A stretch of 49,621 bases of DNA from an uncultured Porphyromonadaceae bacterium (GCA_900544305.1 UQUV01000021.1:1-49621), one strand, 5' to 3'. Positions 33,691 through 42,972 are shown, counted from the stretch's first letter. Numbers and translations are program-made. Notes: generated from the sequence alone by a model not told the origin.

Positions 33691-34722
33691 ATGGCACGAC
33701 CTAAAATACTCATCATCTATACAGGCGGCACGATAGGGATGATTCAAAATCCCACGACGGGTTCGTTGCAGCCTTTCGACTTTACACATCTTATCGACAA
33801 CGTACCGAAGATTGAGAAGCTTGATTATGAAATCAACAACATACAGTTTCATCCTCCCATCGACTCTTCGAACATGATGCCCGACCGCTGGGTGGAAATT
33901 GCAACCAGCATTGAGGACAACTATGCCAACTACGACGGCTTTGTGGTGCTTCACGGTACGGACACGATGGCATATACGGCTTCGGCATTGAGCTTTATGT
34001 TGGAAAATCTCCACAAGCCGGTCATCATCACCGGTTCGCAGCTCCCGATTGGCGAAGTGCGTACCGACGGCGAAGAAAATCTTATCACGGCCTTGCAGAT
34101 TGCCGCCGCTGTCGATGCCAACGGTGCGCCGATGGTGCAGGAAGTGGCTATTCTTTTTGAGGACTATCTGTGGCGTGGAAACCGCAGTACGAAGATGAGT
34201 GCCGACTATTTCAATGCTTTCAAGAGCAACAACTACCCATACCTGGCTAAAATCGGTTTGGGCATCCAGTTCCACGAAGAGGCTTTGTGGCGGGTACAGG
34301 CACGCCGGCCGCTGAAGGTGCAGTATAAGATGGACTGCAATGTGATGTGCGTACATCTTTTCCCGGGCATTACGGAAGAAACGCTCCGCCATCAGATGAC
34401 GGCTCCCCATATCAAAGGCATCGTGCTGAAAACTTACGGTGCCGGCAATGCCCCGACGGAAAAATGGTTTGTCGACCTGATGCGCGAAACGGTCAAGCGG
34501 GGTGTGGTGGTGATGAACATCACACAGTGTGTCAACGGCGGTGTGCATACCGAACGCTATCTGACGGGCAATGCTCTGTCAGCGGCGGGAGTGGTCAGCG
34601 GCTACGACATGACTACCGAAGCTGCGCTGACCAAGATGATGTATCTGTTCGGCATGGGGCTTCGTTCGGAACAGGTGAAGAAATATCTCGCCTGCTCGCT
34701 TTGCGGCGAAATTACCATTTGA
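33691..34722 (+). CDS. ansA: Type I (cytoplasmic) L-asparaginase
   Basis: Hydrolyses asparagine to aspartate and ammonia. 343 aa from ATG 33691; the open frame continues up to 33550 but the -7 box lies inside it and the extension is Cys-rich and unlike the family. Catalytic threonines are visible in IIYTGGTIGM (Thr11, Thr14) and in VVLHGTDTMAYTASALSF. The C-terminal domain reads VLKTYGAGNAP and NITQCVNGGV. No signal peptide, so cytoplasmic. The next gene, pckA, has its own promoter. Confidence 0.93.
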   Translation: MARPKILIIYTGGTIGMIQNPTTGSLQPFDFTHLIDNVPKIEKLDYEINNIQFHPPIDSSNMMPDRWVEIATSIEDNYANYDGFVVLHGTDTMAYTASALSFMLENLHKPVIITGSQLPIGEVRTDGEENLITALQIAAAVDANGAPMVQEVAILFEDYLWRGNRSTKMSADYFNAFKSNNYPYLAKIGLGIQFHEEALWRVQARRPLKVQYKMDCNVMCVHLFPGITEETLRHQMTAPHIKGIVLKTYGAGNAPTEKWFVDLMRETVKRGVVVMNITQCVNGGVHTERYLTGNALSAAGVVSGYDMTTEAALTKMMYLFGMGLRSEQVKKYLACSLCGEITI

Positions 34723-34805
34723 AGAGAGCCTGTTTCGGGTTTCCGCAGGTCGCAGTTTGACGCTCTTGTGGCATGAAATGTGCCGGGCGGCGGATGCGGT
34801 GTGGC

Positions 34806-34828
34806 GGCAACCGGGAAAAACGGTTGCC
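34806..34828 (+). terminator. Hairpin between ansA and pckA
   Basis: GGCAACCG (34806-34813) pairs with CGGTTGCC (34821-34828) around GGAAAAA. There is no T-run directly after it, so it is a tentative terminator. The remainder of 34723-34959 shows no gene. Confidence 0.4.
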
Positions 34829-34959
34829 CGAATGAACAAAATCGGGGCCGGAGGCGTTGTTTTTCTACAGGTTTAAAATCCGTTAAGTGTGTGATTTATA
34901 ACAAATCATCGTTTTCTAATCTTAAAGATTGAAAAATACGGAAAAATTTCACTAATGAT

Positions 34960-34990
34960 ATTGCCGAATTAAAAAAATGTAGTAATTTTG
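34960..34990 (+). promoter_or_regulatory. Promoter of pckA
   Basis: ATTG at 34960-34963, 19 bp, TAATTTTG at 34983-34990, with a leader of about 60 nt. Confidence 0.8.
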
Positions 34991-35057
34991 TGGCGGTTTT
35001 TTAGGTGGTAAAACCTGATTGGAAAATTAATATTCACTATTATAAATCAACAACAAA

Positions 35058-36665
35058 ATGAGTACACTTGATTTAACTAAGTATGGAATTAACGGTGCTA
35101 CAGAAGTAGTACACAATCCGTCCTACGAACAATTGTTCCAAGATGAAACAAATCCGGCTCTTCAAGGCTACGAAAAAGGCCAATTGACTGAGCTTGGTGC
35201 AGTAAACGTAATGACAGGTATTTACACTGGCCGTTCTCCTAAAGACAAATTCTTTGTAATGGATCAAACCAGCAAAGATACAATCTGGTGGACTTCAGAC
35301 GAATATAAAAACGACAATAAGCCTGTTTCTGAAAGCGCTTGGAAAACATTGAAGGAAATTGCCGTTAAGGAACTTTCCAACAAGAAACTTTATGTGGTTG
35401 ATGCTTTCTGCGGTGCAAACCCTGCAACTCGCTTGAAAGTTCGTTTCATCGTTGAAGTAGCTTGGCAGGCACACTTCGTAACTAACATGTTCATCCGCCC
35501 GACAGCTGAAGAACTTGCTAACTACGGTGAACCTGATTTCGTTGTTTACAACGCATCCAAGGCAAAAGTTGAAAACTATAAGGAACTCGGCTTGAACTCT
35601 GAAACAGCTGTTGTATTCAACTTGACTTCTCGCGAACAAGTTATCATCAATACTTGGTATGGCGGTGAAATGAAGAAGGGTATGTTCTCAATCATGAACT
35701 ACTACAATCCTCTTCGTGGCATTGCTTCAATGCACTGCTCTGCTAACACAAGCAAGGATGGTTCTGACACAGCTATCTTCTTCGGTTTGTCCGGTACAGG
35801 TAAGACTACTTTGTCAACTGACCCGAAACGTCTTCTTATCGGTGATGACGAACACGGATGGGACGACGAAGGCGTGTTCAACTACGAAGGCGGTTGCTAC
35901 GCTAAGGTTATCAACCTTGACAAGGAAAGCGAACCGGATATCTACAACGCTATCAGCCGTGACGCTCTTCTTGAAAACGTTACAGTTGACGCTAACGGTA
36001 AGATCGATTTCGCTGACAAGAGCGTAACAGAAAACACTCGTGTTTCTTACCCGATCTACCACATCAAGAATATCGTTAAGCCGGTTTCTAAAGGCCCGCA
36101 CGCTCACCAGGTAATCTTCTTGTCTGCTGATGCATTCGGTGTTCTTCCTCCGGTATCTATCTTGAACGCTGAACAAACTAAATACTACTTCTTGTCAGGC
36201 TTTACTGCTAAGTTGGCCGGTACAGAACGTGGTATCACTGAACCGACTCCGACATTCTCAGCTTGCTTCGGTGCTGCATTCCTTTCTTTGCACCCGACTA
36301 AATATGCTGAAGAATTGGTTAAGAGAATGGAAAAGGTTGGTGCTAAGGCTTACTTGGTTAACACTGGCTGGAACGGTACTGGCAAACGTATCTCTATCAA
36401 AGATACTCGCGGTATCATCGACGCTATCCTCGACGGTTCAATCGACAAGGCTCCGACAAAGACTATTCCTTACTTCGATTTCGTAGTTCCTACTGAATTG
36501 CCGGGTGTTGATCCTCTCATCCTTGATCCGCGCGACACTTACAAGTGCGCTTGCGAATGGGAAGAAAAAGCTAAGGATTTGGCTGCTCGCTTCATCAAGA
36601 ACTTCTCTAAGTTCACAGGCAACGAAGCTGGTAAGGCATTGGTTGCTGCTGGTCCGAAGCTCTAA
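35058..36665 (+). CDS. pckA: Phosphoenolpyruvate carboxykinase (ATP)
   Basis: 535 aa, full length. Interconverts oxaloacetate and phosphoenolpyruvate; in gut Bacteroidetes it mainly runs in the CO2-fixing direction toward succinate. P-loop GLSGTGKTT (residues 243-251, Lys249), metal-binding HGW-type segment DDEHGWDDEGVFNYEGGCYAK, and the oxaloacetate-binding region near GRSPKDKF. Codon use is strongly biased to a few codons (many GCT, GGT and AAC), differing from its neighbours and consistent with very high expression. Several off-frame ORFs here are by-products of that bias. Confidence 0.98.
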   Translation: MSTLDLTKYGINGATEVVHNPSYEQLFQDETNPALQGYEKGQLTELGAVNVMTGIYTGRSPKDKFFVMDQTSKDTIWWTSDEYKNDNKPVSESAWKTLKEIAVKELSNKKLYVVDAFCGANPATRLKVRFIVEVAWQAHFVTNMFIRPTAEELANYGEPDFVVYNASKAKVENYKELGLNSETAVVFNLTSREQVIINTWYGGEMKKGMFSIMNYYNPLRGIASMHCSANTSKDGSDTAIFFGLSGTGKTTLSTDPKRLLIGDDEHGWDDEGVFNYEGGCYAKVINLDKESEPDIYNAISRDALLENVTVDANGKIDFADKSVTENTRVSYPIYHIKNIVKPVSKGPHAHQVIFLSADAFGVLPPVSILNAEQTKYYFLSGFTAKLAGTERGITEPTPTFSACFGAAFLSLHPTKYAEELVKRMEKVGAKAYLVNTGWNGTGKRISIKDTRGIIDAILDGSIDKAPTKTIPYFDFVVPTELPGVDPLILDPRDTYKCACEWEEKAKDLAARFIKNFSKFTGNEAGKALVAAGPKL

Positions 36666-36710
36666 TCGGTATGTATTAAAAGAACTAACTTTTAACTACA
36701 ATATCCTCAT

Positions 36711-36748
36711 AAATGGAGGAAGTCTTTCATGGCTTCCTCCATTTTTTT
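36711..36748 (+). terminator. Terminator after pckA
   Basis: AAATGGAGGAAG (36711-36722) pairs with CTTCCTCCATTT (36733-36744), then TTTT. Confidence 0.93.
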
Positions 36749-36868
36749 ATTATCTTCGTGGTGTGTTTTAGGGGCCGCCGGCAATGCGGGCGGCTATGTG
36801 GATTCTGCGGCTGCATGTCACTCGATGCCGCTTGGCCGGCATGACTGCGGAAGCCGCGTTCGAAAGGT

Positions 36869-36891
36869 TTAAGGTATAATTAAGGTATAAT
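36869..36891 (+). repeat. Tandem direct repeat just before the amidotransferase-like gene
   Basis: TTAAGGTATAAT occurs at 36869-36880 and again at 36880-36891, sharing one T. It lies 9 nt before the first ATG and contains TATAAT, so it may be part of the promoter or a regulator-binding site. Nothing else is seen in 36749-36868. Confidence 0.6.
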
Positions 36892-36899
36892 ATATAATA

Positions 36900-37643
36900 A
36901 TGTGTAACGACATGGAGATGACTGAAAAGCCGATAGTGGCACTTTCATGTGATTTGGACGAAGAATCGCGCATACGTGTGCGGCCGGAATATGTCGGTGC
37001 GCTTGTTGAGGCGGGTGCGCTTGTTGTGATTGTTCCTCCCCTTGCGTCGACCGACGAACTGGAGGAATGGCTGCGTGCCGTAAGGGTGTCGGGCGTGCTG
37101 TTTTCCGGCGGCGCCGATATCCATCCTTCTTATTATGGTGAAGAACTGCATCCGGCTATCGGACGTATTTCATTGCAGCGCGATGTCTACGAACTGGCGC
37201 TTTATGACGCTGCCGGACGTATGGGGTTGCCCGTGCTGGCAATTTGCCGCGGGCTTCAGCTGGTGAATGTGGCCTGCGGAGGCACGCTTGTGCAGGATAT
37301 GCCTTCCCAGTTGGGGGAAGCCTTTGCCGTGCACGACCAGACGTTTCCCGGCGACAAACCGGCTCATCCTGTAACGTTGGAGCCGGATTCTGCCGTTGCC
37401 CGTCTGTTTGGCACGGAACATCTTTCCGCCAATTCCTTTCATCATCAGTGTGTGAAGGAGTTGGGGCAGGGGTTGAGGCTTGCCGGTGTCTCTTCCGACG
37501 GTGTGGTTGAGGCGCTTGAAAGTTTCGACGGAAGGGTGGTCGCCGTTCAGTTTCATCCCGAAAGAATGACTAAAACTTACCCCGAGATGTATCGTTTTTT
37601 TACCCGTTGGGTGGCCGGACTTCGCGAAAAACGGCTGCGGTAA
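36900..37643 (+). CDS. Class I glutamine amidotransferase-like hydrolase (PuuD/gamma-Glu-GABA hydrolase family)
   Basis: 247 aa (ATG 36912 or 36918 are alternative starts). Peptidase_C26 fold with nucleophile Cys116 in LAICRGLQLVNVACGG, His219 and Glu221 in VQFHPERM, plus SGGADIHPSYYGEE near the N-terminus. Family members hydrolyse gamma-glutamyl amides of GABA or of other amines. No polyamine genes are adjacent, so the substrate is open. Confidence 0.9.
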   Translation: MCNDMEMTEKPIVALSCDLDEESRIRVRPEYVGALVEAGALVVIVPPLASTDELEEWLRAVRVSGVLFSGGADIHPSYYGEELHPAIGRISLQRDVYELALYDAAGRMGLPVLAICRGLQLVNVACGGTLVQDMPSQLGEAFAVHDQTFPGDKPAHPVTLEPDSAVARLFGTEHLSANSFHHQCVKELGQGLRLAGVSSDGVVEALESFDGRVVAVQFHPERMTKTYPEMYRFFTRWVAGLREKRLR

Positions 37644-37672
37644 TAGGTTAGATTTTGGTCGAAAAGTCTTTT

Positions 37673-37731
37673 TTGTGCGAAAAAAGTTGCACAAAGTGTA
37701 TTTTTGTGTGCAGAAAAGTGCTGATTTGTGC
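37673..37731 (+). promoter_or_regulatory. Cluster of TTGTGC/GCACAA motifs upstream of acpP
   Basis: TTGTGC at 37673-37678, its reverse complement at 37689-37694, TTGTGTGC at 37704-37711 and TTGTGC at 37726-37731. The spacing (about 16, 15 and 22 nt) places them about 35-90 bp upstream of the acpP -7 box. They could be a regulator-binding array or, for the first pair, a weak terminator hairpin for the preceding gene. Confidence 0.4.
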
Positions 37732-37762
37732 TCAAAAATTTTAAAATTATGAGATTAATTGT

Positions 37763-37770
37763 TTACTTTG
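37763..37770 (+). promoter_or_regulatory. Near-consensus -7 box for acpP
   Basis: TTACTTTG at 37763-37770 differs from TAnnTTTG by one base; TTTA at 37740-37743 stands 19 bp upstream. Leader of about 43 nt. Confidence 0.55.
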
Positions 37771-37819
37771 CAGGTCAAAAGAAGAATCAAACTATTTATT
37801 AATCTAAAATTTTAAAGTT

Positions 37820-38053
37820 ATGTCTGAAATTTCAGAAAGAGTAAAGGCTATAATTGTTGAGAAACTTGGTGTTGACGAAACAGAAGTAACTCCGGAAGCT
37901 ACATTCGCACAGGACCTCGGTGCAGACTCTCTTGACACTGTAGAATTGATCATGGAATTCGAAAAAGAATTCGGTATCACAATTCCAGATGACAAAGCAG
38001 AAGGTATCAAGACTGTAGGTGACGCTATCGCTTATATCGAAGCTAACAAGTAA
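37820..38053 (+). CDS. acpP: Acyl carrier protein
   Basis: 77 aa acidic four-helix carrier of growing acyl chains. The phosphopantetheine attachment site is Ser37 in LGADSLDTVELIMEFE. Full length, single strong start. First gene of an acpP-fabF-rnc operon (16-nt and 13-nt gaps), an order conserved in Bacteroidetes. Codon use indicates high expression. Confidence 0.98.
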   Translation: MSEISERVKAIIVEKLGVDETEVTPEATFAQDLGADSLDTVELIMEFEKEFGITIPDDKAEGIKTVGDAIAYIEANK

Positions 38054-38069
38054 TAATAATTTACTCTAA

Positions 38070-39335
38070 ATGGAACTAAAGAGAGTTGTAGTAACAGGTT
38101 TGGGAGCCCTGACTCCAATCGGTAACGATGCTCCGACAACATGGAACAACGCGCTGAACGGTGTTAGTGGTGCCGGTCCTATTACTCGTTTTGACGCTTC
38201 ACTCTTCAAAACTCAATTTGCGTGTGAAGTTAAGGGCTACAACTCTGCTGATCATTTCGACCGTAAGGAACTGCGCAAATACGACCTCTACGCACAGTTC
38301 GGTGTGGTTGCTGCCAGAGAAGCTGTGAAGGACTCAGGTCTGGAAGAGTATGCAGCATTGAACCGCGACCGTGTGGGTGTGCTCGTAACAGCAGGTATCG
38401 GTGGATTGCATACATTTGAAGAAGAAGCAGGCTACTATGCCATGAATGCTGCAAGCGGACCGAAATACAATCCGTTCTTCATCCCAAAGATGATTGCAGA
38501 CATGGCTGCCGGTCATATTTCAATGCTTTACGGCTATCGTGGTCCTAACTACGCTACTGTATCAGCATGTGCTTCATCTACTCACGCCTTGATCGACGCA
38601 TTCAACTTGATTCGTCTTGGCAAGGCTGACGCAATCATCACCGGTGGTGCTGAAGCAGCTATCTATCCGGCAGGTGTAGGCGGTTTCAATTCTATGCACG
38701 CTCTTTCTACTCGCAACGACGATCCACAACACGCTTCTCGTCCGTTCAGCGGCTCGCGCGATGGTTTCGTAATGGGTGAAGGTGCTGCATGTCTCGTTTT
38801 CGAAGAATTGGAACATGCATTGGCTCGTGGAGCTCACATCTATGCTGAAGTAGGTGGCGGCGGAATGTCGGCTGACGCTTACCACTTGACTGCTTCTCAT
38901 CCGGAAGGATTGGGCGCAAAACTGGTAATGAACAATGCCCTTGAAGATGCAGGAATGAAACCTGAAGACATCGATTATATCAATGTTCATGGTACTTCAA
39001 CTCCTGTTGGTGATATATCGGAAGTAAAGGCAATAAAGGAAGTGTTCGGCGAACAGGCATACAAGTTGAACATCAGTTCAACGAAGTCTATGACTGGTCA
39101 CTTGTTGGGTGCAACAGGTGCGTTGGAAGCTCTCTTCTGCGTGAAATCAGTTGTTGAGGATATCGTTCCTCCGACAATCAACCACGAAGAAGGTGATGAC
39201 GATCCGGAAATCGACTACACGCTGAACTTTACCTTTAACAAGGCCCAGAAACGTACAGTAAATGCAGCTCTGTCGAACACATTCGGTTTCGGTGGACATA
39301 ACGCCTGCATCATTCTGAAGAAATATAAAGGCTAA
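38070..39335 (+). CDS. fabF: 3-oxoacyl-ACP synthase II (KAS II)
   Basis: Elongating condensing enzyme of fatty acid synthesis. 421 aa. Catalytic triad Cys167 (VSACASST), His307 (NVHGTSTPVGD) and His344 (MTGHLLGATGA); the C-terminal NTFGFGGHNA is typical. Works with the ACP encoded 16 nt upstream. The gene uses the same high-expression codon set as acpP, while rnc after it does not. Confidence 0.98.
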   Translation: MELKRVVVTGLGALTPIGNDAPTTWNNALNGVSGAGPITRFDASLFKTQFACEVKGYNSADHFDRKELRKYDLYAQFGVVAAREAVKDSGLEEYAALNRDRVGVLVTAGIGGLHTFEEEAGYYAMNAASGPKYNPFFIPKMIADMAAGHISMLYGYRGPNYATVSACASSTHALIDAFNLIRLGKADAIITGGAEAAIYPAGVGGFNSMHALSTRNDDPQHASRPFSGSRDGFVMGEGAACLVFEELEHALARGAHIYAEVGGGGMSADAYHLTASHPEGLGAKLVMNNALEDAGMKPEDIDYINVHGTSTPVGDISEVKAIKEVFGEQAYKLNISSTKSMTGHLLGATGALEALFCVKSVVEDIVPPTINHEEGDDDPEIDYTLNFTFNKAQKRTVNAALSNTFGFGGHNACIILKKYKG

Positions 39336-39348
39336 AAATTGTTACGCT

Positions 39349-40167
39349 GTGGCGTTTTACGATAAAATTCGAATCGGAATAAAGCTCCTTTTTTCAAAAG
39401 AGAGGGAGCTTTATTCTTTTTTTTACGGTATCCTCGGCTATTGTCCGCATGACCTGTCGCTCTACAAGCAGGCATGCCGCCACCGCTCGCAGACACAGCG
39501 GTCGAAGAACGGTGAGTTTATCAATAACGAGCGTCTGGAATTTCTTGGCGATGCCGTTCTCAACACTGTTGTTGCGGATATGCTCTATCGCCGTTATCGT
39601 CGGGGCCGCGAAGGTTTCCTGACAAATACGCGCTCCAAAATCGTGCAGCGCGAAACGCTGAACGTGCTTGCCGACAAAATCGGCCTGACGAAAATGCTGA
39701 TGTATTCCCATCCTGTTCATTCCCACAACTGCTGTATGGGAGGAAACGCGCTGGAAGCACTGATTGGAGCCATCTATCTTGACCGTGGCTATGAAGCGTG
39801 CCGCAAATACGTGATTAAACGTTTGATTAAGCCTCACCTTGATGTGAAGGAGCTTGTGAAGAAAGAAGTCAACTACAAGTCAAAGCTCATTGAATGGAGC
39901 CAGAAGTTCCGCGTTGAGATTGTGTTCGACCTGGTTGAAACGACTTATGACGAGGACAAGAATCCCCGTTTTTATTCCGTGGTCCGTCTTGCCGGCATTG
40001 AATCGGGCTGCGGTATGGGATACACGAAGAAAGAATCGCACCAGGAAGCCGCCAAGATGGCTTACATGCGACTGAACAATACCGACGAATTCCGCGATTC
40101 CGTTCTGGAGAAAGCGGCGGAAATGCAGAAGGAAAATAATTCTGCAAAAGAAGAGGAAAATTCCTGA
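39349..40167 (+). CDS. rnc: Ribonuclease III
   Basis: 272 aa endonuclease for double-stranded RNA. GTG start at 39349, 13 nt after fabF; no ATG fits, and the N-terminal IKLLFSKERELYSFFYGILGY matches the extension seen in Bacteroidetes RNase III. Signature NNERLEFLGDAVL at residues 59-71 (Glu64, Asp68). In the second catalytic segment, GGNALEALIGAIYLD, the residue matching E. coli Asp114 is Asn133 while Glu136 is kept. A C-terminal dsRNA-binding domain starts near residue 165 (YKSKLIEWSQ, GMGYTKKESHQEAAKMAYMRL). A full terminator-like hairpin lies within codons 10-26. Confidence 0.95.
   Translation: MAFYDKIRIGIKLLFSKERELYSFFYGILGYCPHDLSLYKQACRHRSQTQRSKNGEFINNERLEFLGDAVLNTVVADMLYRRYRRGREGFLTNTRSKIVQRETLNVLADKIGLTKMLMYSHPVHSHNCCMGGNALEALIGAIYLDRGYEACRKYVIKRLIKPHLDVKELVKKEVNYKSKLIEWSQKFRVEIVFDLVETTYDEDKNPRFYSVVRLAGIESGCGMGYTKKESHQEAAKMAYMRLNNTDEFRDSVLEKAAEMQKENNSAKEEENS
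39378..39424 (+). terminator. Intrinsic terminator-like hairpin inside the rnc coding region
   Basis: AATAAAGCTCC (39378-39388) is perfectly complementary to 39405-39415. Pairing can continue inward for six more base pairs (three G-U) to a CAAA tetraloop, a stem of about 17 bp. C and eight T (39417-39424) follow directly. It could reduce rnc transcription relative to acpP-fabF, or serve as an RNase III cleavage site for self-control. Confidence 0.75.
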
Positions 40168-40175
40168 AAAGTTTT

Positions 40176-40183
40176 TATTTTTG
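40176..40183 (+). promoter_or_regulatory. -7 box (TATTTTTG) for the first amylase
   Basis: TATTTTTG at 40176-40183, 8 nt after the rnc stop, giving a leader of about 100 nt. No TTTG at -33. Confidence 0.55.
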
Positions 40184-40291
40184 CGATGTAGTATCGCTTT
40201 TCTGCTGAATATCCGACACTTCTGCTGTGCGGTTAAGGCAGGGTTATCGGACACCTTAAAATTGAAAGCACTTAAAAACCAATTTATACCT

Positions 40292-42952
40292 ATGAAAAAG
40301 AAGCTTATGTTGTGGACAAGACTTTTGTCCGTTTTCGGGGTTTTGCTGGCCATGGCTGCCCCTGTTGCGGCTGCATCGTTCGTGGGCGACCGCACTGATT
40401 TCAGAGACGAATCCATTTACTTTGTGATGACGACGCGCTTTTATGACGGCGACGGAACCAACAATACGCAGTGTTGGGACGGACAGGCGTACAATCAGGG
40501 CGACCCTGCATGGCGCGGCGATTTCAAAGGGCTTATTGAAAAGCTCGACTATATCAAGGCGTTGGGATTTACGGCCATTTGGATTACACCGGTGGTGGAA
40601 AACGCTTCCGGCTATGACTATCACGGCTATCATGCGTCCAATATGAGCAAGGTTGACAAGCGCTATGAATCGGAAGATGTCAGCTTTCAGACACTTATCG
40701 ATGAAGCGCACAATCGGGGCATGAAAGTCATTCTTGACATCGTGCTGAACCATACGGGCAATTTCGGTGAGGAGAACCTGTGCAAGCTCTTTACGCGCGA
40801 TTGGGATGCCGACCAAAGTGTCATTGACGACTGTATGGTGCCTTATACGCAAAAAGACGGCGGAAAACTTCCCGACAACTATTTGTTGCTGCCTTCCGGC
40901 GAACAGTATGGAGCGCGGCTTCGGGAAATGAAAAACACCGACGGACAGAACCATGATGTGAACAACCTGTGGCACCATTTCGGAAACTTCAACTGGGACA
41001 ACGAAACGCGTTGGTGGGCGCAGATTGCCGGCGACTGCGTGGACCTCAATACGGAAAATCCGGCGACTTACAATTATCTGATTGACTGTTACACCAACTT
41101 TATAAAAATGGGAGTGGACGGCTTCCGTATCGATACCGGCGGACATATCAGCCGTCTGGTATTCAACAAAGTGTTCAACCCTGCTTTCAATGCCGCTGCC
41201 GAGAAATACAAAGATGCCCGCAACGGTGGTGCTTTCTTTATGTTCACCGAGGTGTGCGCCCGCTATACGCAGATTTGGTATCGTGAGATTCCGGCGTTGT
41301 CCGTACCGTTCTATACATGGAAGGAGTCGAAGGACTATGCCTGGGACGATGACCCTGCTTCTTGGGAAGGACTGGAGATTTTTGAAGGAACTCCGTTTAC
41401 GCATACCAACCAGTTGTCGTGCCTGCAACAGTATGCCGACAATGGAAACGGCACACAGGCGCAGCAGCCCGTGTCCGACAATGTGTTTCTCGATGGCAAT
41501 ACCTATCATCAGCCGGACTACAGCCGTTATTCCGGACTGAGTGTCATCGACTTTCCAATGCACCATAATTTCAAGGATATAGGCGGTGCATGGGGGATTG
41601 CCATGAGCGGCGACCGCTACTACAACGACGCATCTTTCAATGTGGTTTATGTCGATTCCCACGACTATGCTCCGAACGGTGCGCCCGAAGACCAGCGTTT
41701 CGCGCAGGGAACGGATGCCTGGGCGGAAAACCTTTCGCTCATGTTCACCTTCCGCGGTATTCCGTGTCTGTATTACGGCAGTGAGATTGAATTCAAGAAA
41801 GGCTGTCCGATTGACAAGGGACCGAACATTGCACTGAAAGAATCGGGACGTGCCTATTTCGGCGGATATATCAAAGGCGATGTGGACGTGAACGACTTTG
41901 CCGACTGGAGCAACGCTACCGGAAATATGGAAGCTACGCTGAAATACAAGCTGGCTCTCCACATTCAGCGGCTTAACCGCATCCGCATGGCGGTACCTGC
42001 ATTGCGTAAAGGCCAGTACAGCACCGAAGGCTGTGCCGGAAGCTATGCCTTCAAGCGCCGCTATACCGACGACAAGGTGGACAGCTACGCACTGGTGACG
42101 ATTTCCGGCAACGCTACTTTTACCGGCGTTGAAAACGGAACGTATGTCGATGCCGTTACCGGCGATGTGAAGACCGTAACCGACGGCAAACTTACCGCTA
42201 CTTGTTCCGGACGAGGCAATATGCGTGTCTATGTGCTCAATACCGACAAGACTCCGGCTCCCGGCAAAGTGGGTGACGACGGTGCATATCTTTATACGAC
42301 CTCTCCTGTTGTGGCCGACCGTCCGGAATACGACGGAACGCAGGAGGAAACTACGGAGGAAGGCGGAACGGGCGGTTCGGGCACAGACCCCGGCGACGAG
42401 CTGGATGTCTATACGCCAGAATTTGCGGAAGGCGAAATGGTGGCATTTTTTGAAGCTCCGTCCGACGGCAGCTATTCCAACGTATCCGTATGGTGTTGGA
42501 ACGACGCTACGAATTTTACCGGCGGCACATGGCCCGGTCAGCGTGCACAACTGATGGGCGTGACTGCTGAAGGCGGTAATAAGATTTGGAAATGGACTTA
42601 CAGCGGATCGATGGATCCTGACAATATGCCGACAGGCATCATTTTCAACAACACGTCCAGCCCGCAGACTGCCGATTTGGAATTTAAGAACGGAGGCTAT
42701 TATACCGTCGGCGGTTTGCAGCGGGTAATCGCTCCCGGCACTTCGGGTGTCGACGCTTTGTCGTCCGACGCATTCCGCGTTTATGCGCAAGGCGGAGTCA
42801 TTTATGCCGTTAGCGACTGTCCGTGTATCGTGCAGGTCGTTTCTGTCGACGGCCGCAATTTCAGTCGGACAGTGTCGGCAGGCGTTACTTGTCTGGGCAG
42901 CTTCAGCCGCGGAATCTATATTGTCAATGGTAAGAAAGTTGCCGTGATGTAA
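40292..42952 (+). CDS. Secreted alpha-amylase (GH13) with starch-binding module and T9SS-like C-terminus
   Basis: 886 aa from ATG 40292 (MKKKLMLW), which gives a good signal peptide ending near AAA-SFV; an upstream frame extension lacks one. GH13 regions: DIVLNHTG, nucleophile Asp281 in GFRIDTGGH, acid/base Glu320 in FMFTEVCARY and Asp458 in VDSHDY. A Gly/Thr/Glu linker (about 705-725) leads to a CBM26-like module (MVAFFEAPSDGSYSNVSVWCW, GGTWPGQ, IIFNN). The end (FRVYAQGGVIYAV, VVSVDGRNFSR, GIYIVNGKKVAVM) follows the T9SS sorting pattern. Degrades alpha-1,4-glucan outside the cell. No SusC/D pair is nearby. Confidence 0.92.
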   Translation: MKKKLMLWTRLLSVFGVLLAMAAPVAAASFVGDRTDFRDESIYFVMTTRFYDGDGTNNTQCWDGQAYNQGDPAWRGDFKGLIEKLDYIKALGFTAIWITPVVENASGYDYHGYHASNMSKVDKRYESEDVSFQTLIDEAHNRGMKVILDIVLNHTGNFGEENLCKLFTRDWDADQSVIDDCMVPYTQKDGGKLPDNYLLLPSGEQYGARLREMKNTDGQNHDVNNLWHHFGNFNWDNETRWWAQIAGDCVDLNTENPATYNYLIDCYTNFIKMGVDGFRIDTGGHISRLVFNKVFNPAFNAAAEKYKDARNGGAFFMFTEVCARYTQIWYREIPALSVPFYTWKESKDYAWDDDPASWEGLEIFEGTPFTHTNQLSCLQQYADNGNGTQAQQPVSDNVFLDGNTYHQPDYSRYSGLSVIDFPMHHNFKDIGGAWGIAMSGDRYYNDASFNVVYVDSHDYAPNGAPEDQRFAQGTDAWAENLSLMFTFRGIPCLYYGSEIEFKKGCPIDKGPNIALKESGRAYFGGYIKGDVDVNDFADWSNATGNMEATLKYKLALHIQRLNRIRMAVPALRKGQYSTEGCAGSYAFKRRYTDDKVDSYALVTISGNATFTGVENGTYVDAVTGDVKTVTDGKLTATCSGRGNMRVYVLNTDKTPAPGKVGDDGAYLYTTSPVVADRPEYDGTQEETTEEGGTGGSGTDPGDELDVYTPEFAEGEMVAFFEAPSDGSYSNVSVWCWNDATNFTGGTWPGQRAQLMGVTAEGGNKIWKWTYSGSMDPDNMPTGIIFNNTSSPQTADLEFKNGGYYTVGGLQRVIAPGTSGVDALSSDAFRVYAQGGVIYAVSDCPCIVQVVSVDGRNFSRTVSAGVTCLGSFSRGIYIVNGKKVAVM

Positions 42953-42972
42953 ACGGAAAAATAAGGAAATGG

